From Stieleria marina (GTDB lineage: Bacteria > Planctomycetota > Planctomycetia > Pirellulales > Pirellulaceae): 64,000 nucleotides of DNA. The notes beneath the pieces are model-generated. The model searched no databases, was not told the DNA's origin, and worked only from the letters and a program-made list of their open reading frames with translations. The DNA is taken from NCBI GenBank assembly GCA_007741555.1, contig CP036526.1:2604001-2668000 (forward strand), read 5' to 3'. The position numbers and the translations under genes were made by a program. Of the stretch, positions 28,719-37,266 are shown piece after piece; the first letter of the stretch is position 1; each line of letters starts with the position of its first letter.

Positions 28719-29960
28719 TTACTGAGCGATCTCGTCGGTCAGGACATATTCGCGAAACGGAACGTTGCTGCTTTTGCCGCGTGGGGTCAAGATCGCTTGG
28801 TAGGCTCGGTAGTCGATTGAATCGGCCATGGTGCGTGTGGCACCATCGGCGAACACAGCGTGGACGACTCCCGAGTGGACCGAGGTTGGTCGAGCCAAGT
28901 TCATGGCATTCGAGTTGCCATTGGAGTAATCGAATTGCATCTTCATTTGGACGAATCCCGTTGGCCCTGATTGTCCGCCGCCGTTAATCGCGTGGAGTTC
29001 ATCAAGCTGCAGGCAAGCCGTGTTTGAGTCGGACGGAATCAGTCGAGGCATCGATCCGTAGTCTTTGTCTTCGTAGTGCCAGACAATTCCACTGGTGAAT
29101 TTGGAATACACGAGAGCTTTCGACCAAGCTAGCTCATTCAACCCGGTTCCAACGCAGTCATTAAGTGATGGGATGCCGGTATCGGTGTTGTAGCCGTCGA
29201 CGAAGCCGGGGCGATGCCATGCTGTTGCTTGAACGTTCTCTGTGAACAGGAGCGTGCTCCCGAGGCCATCTTTCAGGTCACCCAGTGTGACTCGTGGTCC
29301 GGCAACGAAATCGGCTGCGCCGCCAACTCCAACGTACTTTGCGTTGAAGACGCCGTTGTTCTTGTCTTCCGCCAGATTGAACGGATAGATCTGCGTGTTA
29401 TTGCGCATGTACGACATGCCGTTGTTGGGCACATAAGCTGTTCGACCCAGGTTGCCGTGTTCCACCGGACTGCTTGGGCATAAGAACACGCTGATGTTTG
29501 GCGCCGCTAACGCGCTGAATCCGGCACCCGAAAGCTCGAGCGAAACATCGTCTTCCGAACCAGCACCGGCGATGACTGGATAACGATCTTGGGACCATCG
29601 CTCCCAAACCGGTTGCTGATCTAGTTTGGACAGCAATGCAACGCCCCATCCGCCCACTTTGACGTGCCGTGGCACATTGCCGCCGAAGCTTCCCGGGTCA
29701 CCCGGATCGGCGGTTGCGCCTGCAAAGACGCCGTAGTTCGCCATGTAGCCGGGGAACTCTCCTTTGGCGGTCGCGTAGCCAGTGGTTGCTTGTCCAATGC
29801 TGCGCAAGTTGTTCAAACACTGTGTCCGGCGACCGGCTTCGATTGCGGCGCCGACGGCCGGCAACAGCAATCCAACTAGGATGCCGATGATCGCAATGAC
29901 AACTAGCAGTTCGACGAGCGTAAACGCCCTCGATTGCAATCGGGTGGGGTGTACAGACAT
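28719..29960 (-). CDS. DUF1559 protein with type II pseudopilin N-terminus
   Basis: This 413-residue protein has a prepilin-type cleavage/methylation signal ([18 protein letters not shown]) at residues 11-30. A hydrophobic helix and the planctomycete DUF1559 domain follow, with [13 protein letters not shown] near residue 60 and the C-terminal [18 protein letters not shown]. The family is highly expanded in Planctomycetes; members are presumed to be processed by a prepilin peptidase and displayed in a pseudopilus-like or surface structure. I chose ATG 29960 because the signal must be close to the N-terminus; the frame is open to 30074. A strong terminator follows. The gene is monocistronic and divergent from the NifS-like gene. 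Confidence 0.9.
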   Translation of the reverse strand: MSVHPTRLQSRAFTLVELLVVIAIIGILVGLLLPAVGAAIEAGRRTQCLNNLRSIGQATTGYATAKGEFPGYMANYGVFAGATADPGDPGSFGGNVPRHVKVGGWGVALLSKLDQQPVWERWSQDRYPVIAGAGSEDDVSLELSGAGFSALAAPNISVFLCPSSPVEHGNLGRTAYVPNNGMSYMRNNTQIYPFNLAEDKNNGVFNAKYVGVGGAADFVAGPRVTLGDLKDGLGSTLLFTENVQATAWHRPGFVDGYNTDTGIPSLNDCVGTGLNELAWSKALVYSKFTSGIVWHYEDKDYGSMPRLIPSDSNTACLQLDELHAINGGGQSGPTGFVQMKMQFDYSNGNSNAMNLARPTSVHSGVVHAVFADGATRTMADSIDYRAYQAILTPRGKSSNVPFREYVLTDEIAQ

Positions 29961-30443
29961 GAGACGGATGCGCTCCTGGCGAGAGTGGAAGAAAAGAGAG
30001 TGGTGACGCAGCGAAATGAAAAAGTGTGGCGACGGGTTACGAGCGATGCAGCGTTGATCTTGAAAGGGTACCAAGACGTCCCGGGTTCACCGTTCACGCG
30101 ATCGTCAAAATTCCCACGAGGGGGAACCGCTGGCGAGTCGAAAAATCGCTCCACCGTGAATGATAAAGACGCCTTAGATATTATCACTTTTATGGCGATC
30201 CATTGCAAATGCGTTGTTTGGCACCTTACAACCCAACAGCGGTGCAACGTTTCGCGGGAGTTTTCGGGCGTCAGGTGGCTGTTGCATAGAAATCGTTGAT
30301 GGTGAGACTACTCTTTGATGGTAGACGTCGCTATTTCGCCGTAATTGCGGAGAAATTGCCTCTTTGTTGGGGGCACGGCAGTCGATCGTCCGCCAGTTCG
30401 CGGTCAAGATCGACCTCATTTGCACGCTGTTTTTGGACTCTGT
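29961..30443. other. Divergent intergenic region
   Basis: The 483 bases separate the DUF1559 gene (minus) from the NifS-like gene (plus). The open frames here (for example 29934-30299 plus and 29903-30247 minus) overlap each other and show no domain features. The stretch around 30170-30200 is AT-rich (TTAGATATTATCAC). It probably holds the promoters of both genes, but I cannot place them. Confidence 0.45.
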
Positions 30444-31565
30444 GTGTCGATTATTTATTTAGACCATAACCGCACCACGCCGCTTGCCCCGTCGGTGCAG
30501 GAAGCGATGCAGCCCTACTGGTCGACGCATTTCATGCTTCCTGGCCAAGAACACGCCCATGCCCAGGCGATTGGCGAGGCCCTTGATCATGCCCGCGAAG
30601 GCGTCGCAATGTTGGCAGGTTGCGATCCATTTGAGGTCGTTTTTACCAGCGGCGGTACCGAATCGAATAACTTGGCGATCCTTGGCTCGCTTGCTCAGAC
30701 CGCATCGGGGCACTTGCTGGTGTCATCGATGGAGCATGAATCGGTCTTGGCGGCAGTCGATAGCTTGGCCGATGGGCCCTGGGAAATCGAGACGATTCCG
30801 GCTGACAGTAATGGCTTGGTCGATCCCGATCAGGTTGCCAGTTTGCTGCGGCCAAACACGCGTTTGGTAGCTGTCCAGGCAGCGAATCCAGTGACGGGAA
30901 CCATTCAAAGTATCCGCGAAATCGCAGACCTGGTCCACAACAGAGGGGTACACTTTCACTGCGACGCCACTCAGGTGTTTGGAAAGATCCCGTTCGACGT
31001 CAGCCAAATGAGAGCGGACTCGATGGCTCTAAGCGGGCATAAATTTTACGGTCCCAAAGGCAGTGGTGCGCTGTACGTTCGGCGTGGATTGCAGGTAGCT
31101 CCAATAGCGTACGGCGAGCCCCGCGAAATGGGGCTACGTCCGGGCGCGGAAAATGTGCCAGGTTGCATCGGAATTGGTGCCGCAGCAAGGCTTGCTAGCA
31201 AATGCGTGGTCGATGCAGAAGCGAATCTTCGCCAGTTGCGAGATCGATTCATTAGCGGGTTGCGATGCGTGATCGATCCGGAGCCTGTGATTGTTTGTGA
31301 AGACGTTTCAGCGTTGCCAAATACCGTGGCAGTTGAGCTGCCTTTGGAAGCCAATTTGGTACAGAAATCTGCGCGGGAATTGGTCTTTGCGACCGCCTTG
31401 TCCAGTGCTCCGGCTGACGAAATGACCCGTTCGTTGCAGGCCATTGGCAAGCAGCCCGATCAGATCCGGCGCACGGCCAGATTCTCCTTCGGCTGGACGA
31501 CCAGTCGGGACCAGATCGATCGGTCGGTTGACCTGATCGCTGAAGCCTGGGATGCGTCGAAGTAG
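30444..31565 (+). CDS. NifS/IscS-like PLP enzyme lacking the catalytic cysteine
   Basis: This 373-residue fold-type I PLP protein is of the cysteine desulfurase family. It has the N-terminal IIYLDHNRTTPL, TSGGTESNNLAI near residue 72, SMEHESVL (cofactor-stacking His), FHCDATQVFGKIPFD (PLP-binding Asp and Gln), and SGHKFYGPKGSGALYVRRG with the Schiff-base lysine. In active desulfurases a mobile loop carries the sulfur-accepting cysteine (SSGSACTS in IscS). Here the aligned segment reads FATALSSAPADEM, with Ser320 at the Cys position and no cysteine nearby. It may catalyse a different reaction (lyase, isomerase) or a non-persulfide role. GTG 30444 is chosen because the family starts here; no scaffold or SUF gene is adjacent. 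Confidence 0.85.
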   Translation: MSIIYLDHNRTTPLAPSVQEAMQPYWSTHFMLPGQEHAHAQAIGEALDHAREGVAMLAGCDPFEVVFTSGGTESNNLAILGSLAQTASGHLLVSSMEHESVLAAVDSLADGPWEIETIPADSNGLVDPDQVASLLRPNTRLVAVQAANPVTGTIQSIREIADLVHNRGVHFHCDATQVFGKIPFDVSQMRADSMALSGHKFYGPKGSGALYVRRGLQVAPIAYGEPREMGLRPGAENVPGCIGIGAAARLASKCVVDAEANLRQLRDRFISGLRCVIDPEPVIVCEDVSALPNTVAVELPLEANLVQKSARELVFATALSSAPADEMTRSLQAIGKQPDQIRRTARFSFGWTTSRDQIDRSVDLIAEAWDASK

Positions 31566-31855
31566 CGGCCGCAGGAGATGCTAGCCAGACCCTGGCGGGT
31601 GTCAGGGGTTTGGCCATGCGGGGTGTTCCTTGCGAGGGCAGAGAGGCCGCGAATCTGGCTTTTTGACGGGTAGTCCGGGGCCCTTCTGTTGCGTCTTTTC
31701 ACTTTGCTTTGCTTCGCCATGCTTGGCGGGATGCACGTCGGCGAAGCGTTGGTTTTAAGGGGTTGACTCTTCGGTGTGACAGGGTGGCGCAACAGAATGC
31801 CACGTTGGGCCCCTCTTGTGGTGATTGATTGCGGGCGTGTCGCTTGGCGTGTGTG

Positions 31856-31884
31856 TTGACTCCTGCAATCCGGAGGAATGGAAT
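31856..31884 (+). promoter_or_regulatory. Possible sigma-70-like promoter
   Basis: TTGACT and TGGAAT are spaced by 17 bases, which fits a housekeeping promoter with a weak -10 box. If used, transcription would start near 31892 and give a leader of about 335 bases before the RHH-like gene. This is pattern matching only. Confidence 0.25.
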
Positions 31885-32046
31885 AATCGTCAAGACCGCG
31901 ATATCCGGCCGGATTTATGTAGAATAAAAGTCGTTACTGCTAAAGTGTCGTAAATAACGGCATTTTGAACGTCTTCGGGCGTTGCCATCAAAAGACGGGC
32001 CGACCTAGACACTTGGTGAATGCACATGATAGGCGTGCTCGATTTG

Positions 32047-32073
32047 CAGGCACTGCCGGAGTGCCTGTGTTTT
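32047..32073 (+). terminator. Hairpin followed by T-run in the RHH-gene leader
   Basis: Perfect 8-bp arms CAGGCACT and AGTGCCTG enclose the 5-base loop GCCGG, followed by TGTTTTG on the plus strand. It could be the distant terminator of the NifS-like gene (about 480 bases past its stop) or an attenuator in the leader of the RHH-like gene, 155 bases before its start. The T-run is broken by a G, so strength is uncertain. Confidence 0.45.
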
Positions 32074-32227
32074 GAAGGGGCTGCGTAAGATGTGGGCAGG
32101 CGTGCTTTGCTAGCCGTAAGTCGCTTATGCCAGCAACGTTAAGTGACAGCATTTGACGCCATGTAATCATCGGATCCAAACGACGGACCACCACGTCCAT
32201 GGACCTCCTCAGAAGGACAAACTTTCG

Positions 32228-32848
32228 ATGACTCAAACTGATCAAACTGATTCGCTCCGTTATGCTAGCGATCCCTCCCCCGAAGCGGCAGCTTCGTCGG
32301 AGCACCGGCTGCAACTCTCTCATCCTAACTGTACCTTGCCGCCCGAGCAGCGAGGAGCCGAAGCACTTCGGATCGCCCAAGAGGCGTTTGCAAAGACAGG
32401 TAGCTGGGTAGTCTTTTACCGCGAGATCATGGGCGTCGATGGGATCGTCCGAAAGCTGTTTCCAGGGTCGGAGGAGATGCGTCGTTTCGAGACTTCCAAA
32501 GAGTTTGGAGAGTTGCAAGAAATGGTCGCGGCCGTACGCAGCCAAGACAGCTCCAAAGGTGATGCGGCCGAACCTGAACGCATGATCACAATTCGGCTTC
32601 CCAAGAGCCTTCACGACACGCTTCGCTCGGAGTCAGATGAGATGAATCTGAGCATCAACAAGTTGTGTATCAGCAAGTTGCTACAGCGGATTGATCCGCG
32701 ATGCGTCCCTGAGCAACAGGGCCGTCGTCGCGGACGCCGCCCTGGTCCGCAGGGGCCCCGCAAGAAGGTGGACAACACCGAGGCAACAGCGACTTTGACG
32801 CAGGTGCGAGTTCCCGGGCCGATCACCCCATCGTCGCTTGACGGCTAG
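32228..32848 (+). CDS. Ribbon-helix-helix-like (HicB/Arc-type) protein
   Basis: This 206-residue protein contains, near residues 118-158, a segment typical of ribbon-helix-helix DNA-binding domains: MITIRLPKSLHDTLRSES then NLSINKLCISKLLQR. That pattern is common in HicB-type antitoxins and Arc/CopG regulators. The N-terminal ~110 residues are a separate module (LRIAQEAFAKTGSWVVFYRE). The C-terminus is a basic, Pro/Gly-rich tail (RRRGRRPGPQGPRKK) that could add DNA or RNA contacts. I chose ATG 32228 with AGAAGGAC upstream. No toxin gene is adjacent, so a free-standing regulator is more likely than a toxin-antitoxin pair. A terminator follows 42 bases after the stop. Confidence 0.7.
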   Translation: MTQTDQTDSLRYASDPSPEAAASSEHRLQLSHPNCTLPPEQRGAEALRIAQEAFAKTGSWVVFYREIMGVDGIVRKLFPGSEEMRRFETSKEFGELQEMVAAVRSQDSSKGDAAEPERMITIRLPKSLHDTLRSESDEMNLSINKLCISKLLQRIDPRCVPEQQGRRRGRRPGPQGPRKKVDNTEATATLTQVRVPGPITPSSLDG

Positions 32849-32890
32849 TCTGTCGACGGGACGCTATGTCCAAAAAATATTAAAAACATC

Positions 32891-32925
32891 AAGCCGTCCG
32901 CTTTAATTCGGGCGGCTTGTTTTGA
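32891..32925 (+). terminator. Intrinsic terminator after the RHH-like gene
   Basis: The 10-base arms AAGCCGTCCG and CGGGCGGCTT pair with one G-U wobble around an 8-base AT-rich loop and are followed by GTTTTGAT on the plus strand. It sits 42 bases after the stop codon. Confidence 0.85.
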
Positions 32926-33239
32926 TGGGCGATGATGTCGCGGCAATGGCCGAGTTGACGATCGGAGACAAAAGCGCTCCCATTCGGGTGGTGTCCGCAG
33001 AGGTTCGCTTCGTGAACTCGCCAGTGGTCAATTCGGTCATGAATGTTAGACTTGTTGATTCGTATCAACCGCCCTTTGCGAATGGGTGGCATCGTACGAA
33101 GTGATCGCTTTTGGCTAGCCAGTTTTGTAGGCCGCGTGCCGTGAAAAAACTTGCTGGTGCGAACCGTCTCGGTTCGGGATCACCTCAACTCGCGTGCCCG
33201 CCCTGCCCTTCTTCTTGGCTGACCATTTCTTAGCTGACT
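32926..33239. other. Region upstream of lysA
   Basis: The 314 bases before lysA contain no supported gene. Short open frames on both strands (around 32889-33104) are mutually antisense and featureless. It presumably carries the lysA promoter; nothing stands out. Confidence 0.4.
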
Positions 33240-34511
33240 ATGATCTCTTCCCCTACTTTTTCGACATCTCGCAACCAGATCGCTGGGCTGCCAATCGCCG
33301 ACCTCGTTAGCCGCTTCGGAACCCCCCTCTACGTTTACGATCGAAGCATCATCGATCTCCGAATCGCTGACCTTGCTGCCTTTGACGTCATTCGCTTTGC
33401 TCAAAAAGCATGTGGTAATTTGGCGATCCTGGATCGGATGCGTCGCCAGGGTGTTTTGGTGGACGCGGTAAGTGCGGGGGAAATTAAGCGTGCAATCGCG
33501 GCGGGATATTCGACCGATCCGCAGAAGCACGAAATTGTCTACACGGCTGACATTTTTGATGCCGAAGCATTGGAGTTGGTTCTGGAGCACTCGATTCCAG
33601 TGAATTGCGGTTCGCCGGACATGATCAGCCAATTGGGCGAGCGAAAGCCTGGAGCGGACGTGACGCTGCGGATCAATCCCGGGTTCGGGCACGGGCACAG
33701 CCAAAAGACCAATACTGGCGGTCAGCAAAGTAAGCACGGAATTTGGCACACGCAAATCGATGATTGCCTGCGTCGGGCCGACCAGCATGGCGTGACGATC
33801 ACGGGGCTGCACATGCACATTGGGTCTGGCACCGACCTGGAGCACCTGGGCGAAGTTTGCGAAGCGATGCAACGCGTCGCAATGGAAGTTGGCCGAACCG
33901 TGAAGACGATCAGCGCGGGCGGCGGGCTACCAGTTCCGTATAAGGAAGACGAAACGTACGTGGATCTGACGAAGTACTTTGAACTGTGGGACACGACTCG
34001 CAACACCCTGAGCAAAGAATTTGGGCACCGTCTTTCGCTTGAAATCGAACCGGGCCGATTCTTGACGGCTGAGAGCGGTTCGTTGATTGCGGAAGTACGC
34101 AGCGTCAAGCAAGTCGGCGAAAACCTGTTTGTATTGGTCGACGCGGGCTTCAATGATTTGGCTCGGCCCGTCATGTACGGTTCGCATCATCCGATCTCGG
34201 TCTGTGGCAAGTCGAGCGATGCATCGGAGCGGGAAGAAGTCGACATGGTGATCGGCGGGCCGCTTTGCGAATCCGGAGACATTTTTACTCAGCGGGAAGG
34301 CGGGTTCGTTGACACGCGAAAGTTGCCGATGTGCCGAGTCGGTGACTACGTCATTTTAGAAAATGCCGGAGCCTATGGTTTTGTGATGGCCAGCAACTAC
34401 AACAGCAAGATGCGTGCGGCAGAGGTGTTAATCGAAGACGGCGAAGCAAAGTTGATTCGCCAGAGAGAAACGTTTGAGGATTTGGTTCGGGGCGAGATCA
34501 TTCCCAGCTAA
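33240..34511 (+). CDS. lysA: Diaminopimelate decarboxylase
   Basis: LysA is a PLP enzyme that decarboxylates meso-diaminopimelate to lysine, the last step of lysine synthesis. The 423-residue protein closely follows the enterobacterial type. The PLP lysine is in VIRFAQKACGNLAIL near residue 58. The segment GFGHGHSQKTNTGGQQSKHGI near 145, shown here with its key His and Lys residues, is characteristic. The glycine-rich phosphate site is TISAGGGLPVPYK near 225, EIEPGRFLTAESG near 265 is conserved, and the active-site cysteine lies in GGPLCESGD near 340. Length is normal. It converges on the signal peptidase gene with 26 bases between the stops. Confidence 0.93.
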   Translation: MISSPTFSTSRNQIAGLPIADLVSRFGTPLYVYDRSIIDLRIADLAAFDVIRFAQKACGNLAILDRMRRQGVLVDAVSAGEIKRAIAAGYSTDPQKHEIVYTADIFDAEALELVLEHSIPVNCGSPDMISQLGERKPGADVTLRINPGFGHGHSQKTNTGGQQSKHGIWHTQIDDCLRRADQHGVTITGLHMHIGSGTDLEHLGEVCEAMQRVAMEVGRTVKTISAGGGLPVPYKEDETYVDLTKYFELWDTTRNTLSKEFGHRLSLEIEPGRFLTAESGSLIAEVRSVKQVGENLFVLVDAGFNDLARPVMYGSHHPISVCGKSSDASEREEVDMVIGGPLCESGDIFTQREGGFVDTRKLPMCRVGDYVILENAGAYGFVMASNYNSKMRAAEVLIEDGEAKLIRQRETFEDLVRGEIIPS

Positions 34512-34537
34512 TGCCGAGCGTAGCAGCTGAATTGAAA

Positions 34538-35878
34538 TCACTCCGGAGGATAGCTTCGGACAATCTTCCCGTAAATTTGATTCAACGGGATTGGACCCCA
34601 GCGTCGACTGTCGTCTGAAACAGGGACGTTGTCGCCGAGAACGAAGACTTCGCCTGGCCCGATTTTGAGCTGATGGAGATCGTCGCGATCCGAATCTCGC
34701 AATCGGTATTCGACAAACCGTTCGATCGAGAGTTTCGGAAGCGACACAGCAGCGGCGATTTTTGAAAATCGGATCGAAACCGGTTCTTCCCGAGTGACGG
34801 GGGCAATGCTCTGCGTCATCTGTCTGGGCGAACGCTTTGGCAGTGGCTTCGGTTTCGAGCGAGCTTCATAGTAAGTGACCAGGTTTGGGCCGGATTTTGC
34901 AATCGCATGCTTGGCATAAACAACGCCGTTTGCATTCCAGAATGCAACGTGCAGTGTGAAGGGGGCAGATGCCGGCGAGATGCTTTCTGCATCAAAAGAT
35001 ATGACCAGCCGGTTTGCTTCATTGAGCCGCCGGGATACGCCAAGGTTAAACGCATAGTCGTCCTCGACGAAGCTTGGTTGGTTGTGTTGGCGGACGTATT
35101 GATGTCGGTAAACCAGCCAGTCGTTGTTGACTCGCGGAGCGTCGGCGTCCGGCACGACGTTATCTGATCCGGAGTTGTCCGAAGTGCTACCGACAAGGTT
35201 GCTTGGTTCGTAGCTCCAGTGCGAATGGCTGTCGCGTTTCCAGAATGTGTTTTTCTGTTTTGGTTGCCAGCGAGAGATTTCGTGTCGGTTGTCTTCGTCG
35301 ACAATCAAGCGTTTCGGGCGCGTGGGAAACGGGGCGCGGGTGGTTGCGATCGCGTCTTCCAGTCGTTGATCGTTGATGAAGATTCGTTCGTCGCGAATCG
35401 AAATCGTGTCGCCGGGCAAAGCCGCGATTCGTTTAGCGCGTAGTTTGGAGTTGTATTCGATCGCAACGACGTCGCCGATCTGGAGAGTCGCCTTTTGTGT
35501 TTCGTCCAACGCCACAATTTCCACGATGTCACCTGCAACTTCGTCGGTGCGATGTAACGGGCCGCCGCAGATACCGCAGATCTGATGACGCGCAAGAAGT
35601 TGATCAAAATGCGGTTCCACTCTGTCAATGCGCTGGCAGCGAACGCATCGCGAACGGCAGCTCGGTCCAAAAAACGTTGGAACCATTGATGGGCCCGAGA
35701 TGCGGAATGGGAACGAGCCGCTTCTCTCGCTAGATTGCTGAGCGTTGGGGGCTAAGTCAGGGCGTTGGTTGCCAAGGGAATACAGCAGAACCAAGATTGA
35801 GCAAGCCGAAACGGCTAGAGTCAGCCAAATTGCGGTCTTGTGAGCCGGTTTTTTTGCCGAAGTAATCGTTTTGCTCAT
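34538..35878 (-). CDS. lepB: Signal peptidase I with CxxC insertion
   Basis: This type I signal peptidase (family S26) removes signal peptides from exported proteins. The 446-residue protein has an N-terminal membrane anchor (IWLTLAVSACSILVLLYSL). The nucleophile is Ser in RISGPSMVPTFFG near residue 57. The general-base lysine lies in LRAKRIAALPGDTISI near 153. The C-terminal box is FVLGDNVPVSDDSRRWG near 418. Two features are unusual: between the Ser and Lys boxes a segment with CVRCQR and CGICGG looks like a zinc ribbon, and ~200 residues separate the Lys box from the final box. ATG 35878 is chosen because the frame upstream (to 36040) is Arg-rich with no anchor. Confidence 0.88.
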   Translation of the reverse strand: MSKTITSAKKPAHKTAIWLTLAVSACSILVLLYSLGNQRPDLAPNAQQSSERSGSFPFRISGPSMVPTFFGPSCRSRCVRCQRIDRVEPHFDQLLARHQICGICGGPLHRTDEVAGDIVEIVALDETQKATLQIGDVVAIEYNSKLRAKRIAALPGDTISIRDERIFINDQRLEDAIATTRAPFPTRPKRLIVDEDNRHEISRWQPKQKNTFWKRDSHSHWSYEPSNLVGSTSDNSGSDNVVPDADAPRVNNDWLVYRHQYVRQHNQPSFVEDDYAFNLGVSRRLNEANRLVISFDAESISPASAPFTLHVAFWNANGVVYAKHAIAKSGPNLVTYYEARSKPKPLPKRSPRQMTQSIAPVTREEPVSIRFSKIAAAVSLPKLSIERFVEYRLRDSDRDDLHQLKIGPGEVFVLGDNVPVSDDSRRWGPIPLNQIYGKIVRSYPPE

Positions 35879-36120
35879 GGGTAACGCCAACCTGCGGCAC
35901 ACTTTGGCTGTCAAAAATCCACCTGAAGTTCTATACTGCTGTCTTCTAAAACAGTGCCTGGATGGCAAGCTCACCAGCGGTTGTGAGGGCGACGCTTGCG
36001 AGAAGCGATCAACCAAACGCACCGCGAGTCTCCATGCCAATTGAATATCAGGCCAGCATTGGCGAGGATCGATCTGTTTGATGCAGCGATCGCCGCTTGG
36101 ATTCTAACACAGAACTGCGA

Positions 36121-37266
36121 ATGTCCGAATCGACACCCACCGCGTCCCGAGAGTCGGGGATGGAAAACAACTTGAATGCCGCCGCATCAACTGGCGGTCA
36201 AGCGGGACAATCAAAACGCGCGGACGCTTGCGACGCGGCGAAGTTGGAAACGCGTGGGCGAATGGGGACTGCACTTGGTGTGCGAGTGTTGGCGACGGGG
36301 TCTTATGTTCCCGACCAAATCGTAACCAACGAAGACTTGGCGGAGCTGGGTTGCGACAGCGATTGGATCGTTCGGCGAACGGGCATTTTGCGGCGCCGGC
36401 GTGCTGCGGATAATCAAGCGACCAGCGATCTGTGTTACGAAGCGGCTTTGCGATGCATGGACAACGCGAAGGTTTCGCCTAGTGCAATCGATTTGATCAT
36501 CGTCGCAACGATCACTCCGGATCATCCGACGCCATCGACAGCGTGTCACCTGCAACGACGTTTGGGGGCAGTTGCACCAGCGATGGATATCAACGCAGCC
36601 TGTGCCGGGTTTATGTATGCGATGACGACGGCATCTCAGTTCATTGCTGCGGGCAATGCGAAATGTGTGCTGGTCATCGGAGCGGATCTAATGAGTCGCA
36701 CGGTTGACCCGAAGGACATCAAAACGTATCCGCTATTCGGTGACGCTGCGGGGGCCGTCATCATGACACCGGACGACCAGGACGCGAGTGATTCCGAAGG
36801 CGGCAGTGGGCTGCTGTCCTACCAAATTGGTAGCGAAGGATGCGGCGGCGAAATGCTGTGCATCCCCGCAGGAGGAACGCGTCAGCCGCTGACTCCGGAC
36901 GCTTATGCCGAAGGTCAACAGTACCTGACGATGGATGGCCGCAGTGTGTTTAAGTGGGCGGTGCGAGTATTTGACGAAAGCGCGAAGCAAGTTTTGGACG
37001 CGGCGGGAGTTGGTGCGGATCAGCTTGAACTGGTCGTTTTGCACCAAGCAAACCAGCGGATCATCGATTCGGCGGTATCCGGTTTGAACGTGACGGCAGA
37101 AAAAGTGTTCGTCAACTTGGACGAATACGGCAACACTTCGGGGGCCAGCATTCCATTGGCGCTGGACGAAGCTGTTCAGGGTGGTCGTTTGAAACGAGGT
37201 GACTACGTGTTGCTGTGTGGATTTGGCGCCGGGCTGGCTTGGGGCACTGCGTTACTTCGTTGGTAG
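36121..37266 (+). CDS. fabH: 3-oxoacyl-ACP synthase III (FabH/KASIII)
   Basis: FabH condenses acetyl-CoA with malonyl-ACP to start fatty acid synthesis. The 381-residue protein has the full catalytic set: Cys in DINAACAGFMYAMTTAS near residue 160, His in VLHQANQRIIDSAV near 306, and Asn in LDEYGNTSGASIPLAL near 336. The start of the fold is VRVLATGSYVPDQIVTNEDL near 54, preceded by an extra ~50 hydrophilic residues not usual in FabH. ATG 36121 is chosen over a TTG 24 bases upstream; no strong ribosome binding site is seen for either, and a later ATG (at GTALGVRV) would give a normal-length enzyme. It overlaps the 3' end of the convergent sulfatase gene by 15 bases. Confidence 0.9.
   Translation: MSESTPTASRESGMENNLNAAASTGGQAGQSKRADACDAAKLETRGRMGTALGVRVLATGSYVPDQIVTNEDLAELGCDSDWIVRRTGILRRRRAADNQATSDLCYEAALRCMDNAKVSPSAIDLIIVATITPDHPTPSTACHLQRRLGAVAPAMDINAACAGFMYAMTTASQFIAAGNAKCVLVIGADLMSRTVDPKDIKTYPLFGDAAGAVIMTPDDQDASDSEGGSGLLSYQIGSEGCGGEMLCIPAGGTRQPLTPDAYAEGQQYLTMDGRSVFKWAVRVFDESAKQVLDAAGVGADQLELVVLHQANQRIIDSAVSGLNVTAEKVFVNLDEYGNTSGASIPLALDEAVQGGRLKRGDYVLLCGFGAGLAWGTALLRW

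Larger units (their letters stand above)
31566..32227. other. Long intergenic region upstream of the RHH-like gene
   Basis: These 662 bases between the NifS-like gene and the ribbon-helix-helix-like gene hold no supported protein gene. A minus-strand open frame (31988-32614) runs into the next gene antisense and looks like an artefact. A possible promoter (31856-31884) and a hairpin (32047-32073) are listed separately. The segment 31905-31970 is AT-rich. A long 5' leader for the next gene, or a small RNA, is possible. Confidence 0.5.

Noticed and set aside
31988-32614. Minus-strand open frame of about 208 codons
   Set aside because: It runs antisense into the RHH-like gene and has no domain character; the plus-strand gene has a ribosome binding site and terminator.
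32228-32848. HicAB toxin-antitoxin pair
   Set aside because: The protein has an RHH-like segment, but no small HicA-like or other toxin gene lies on either side.
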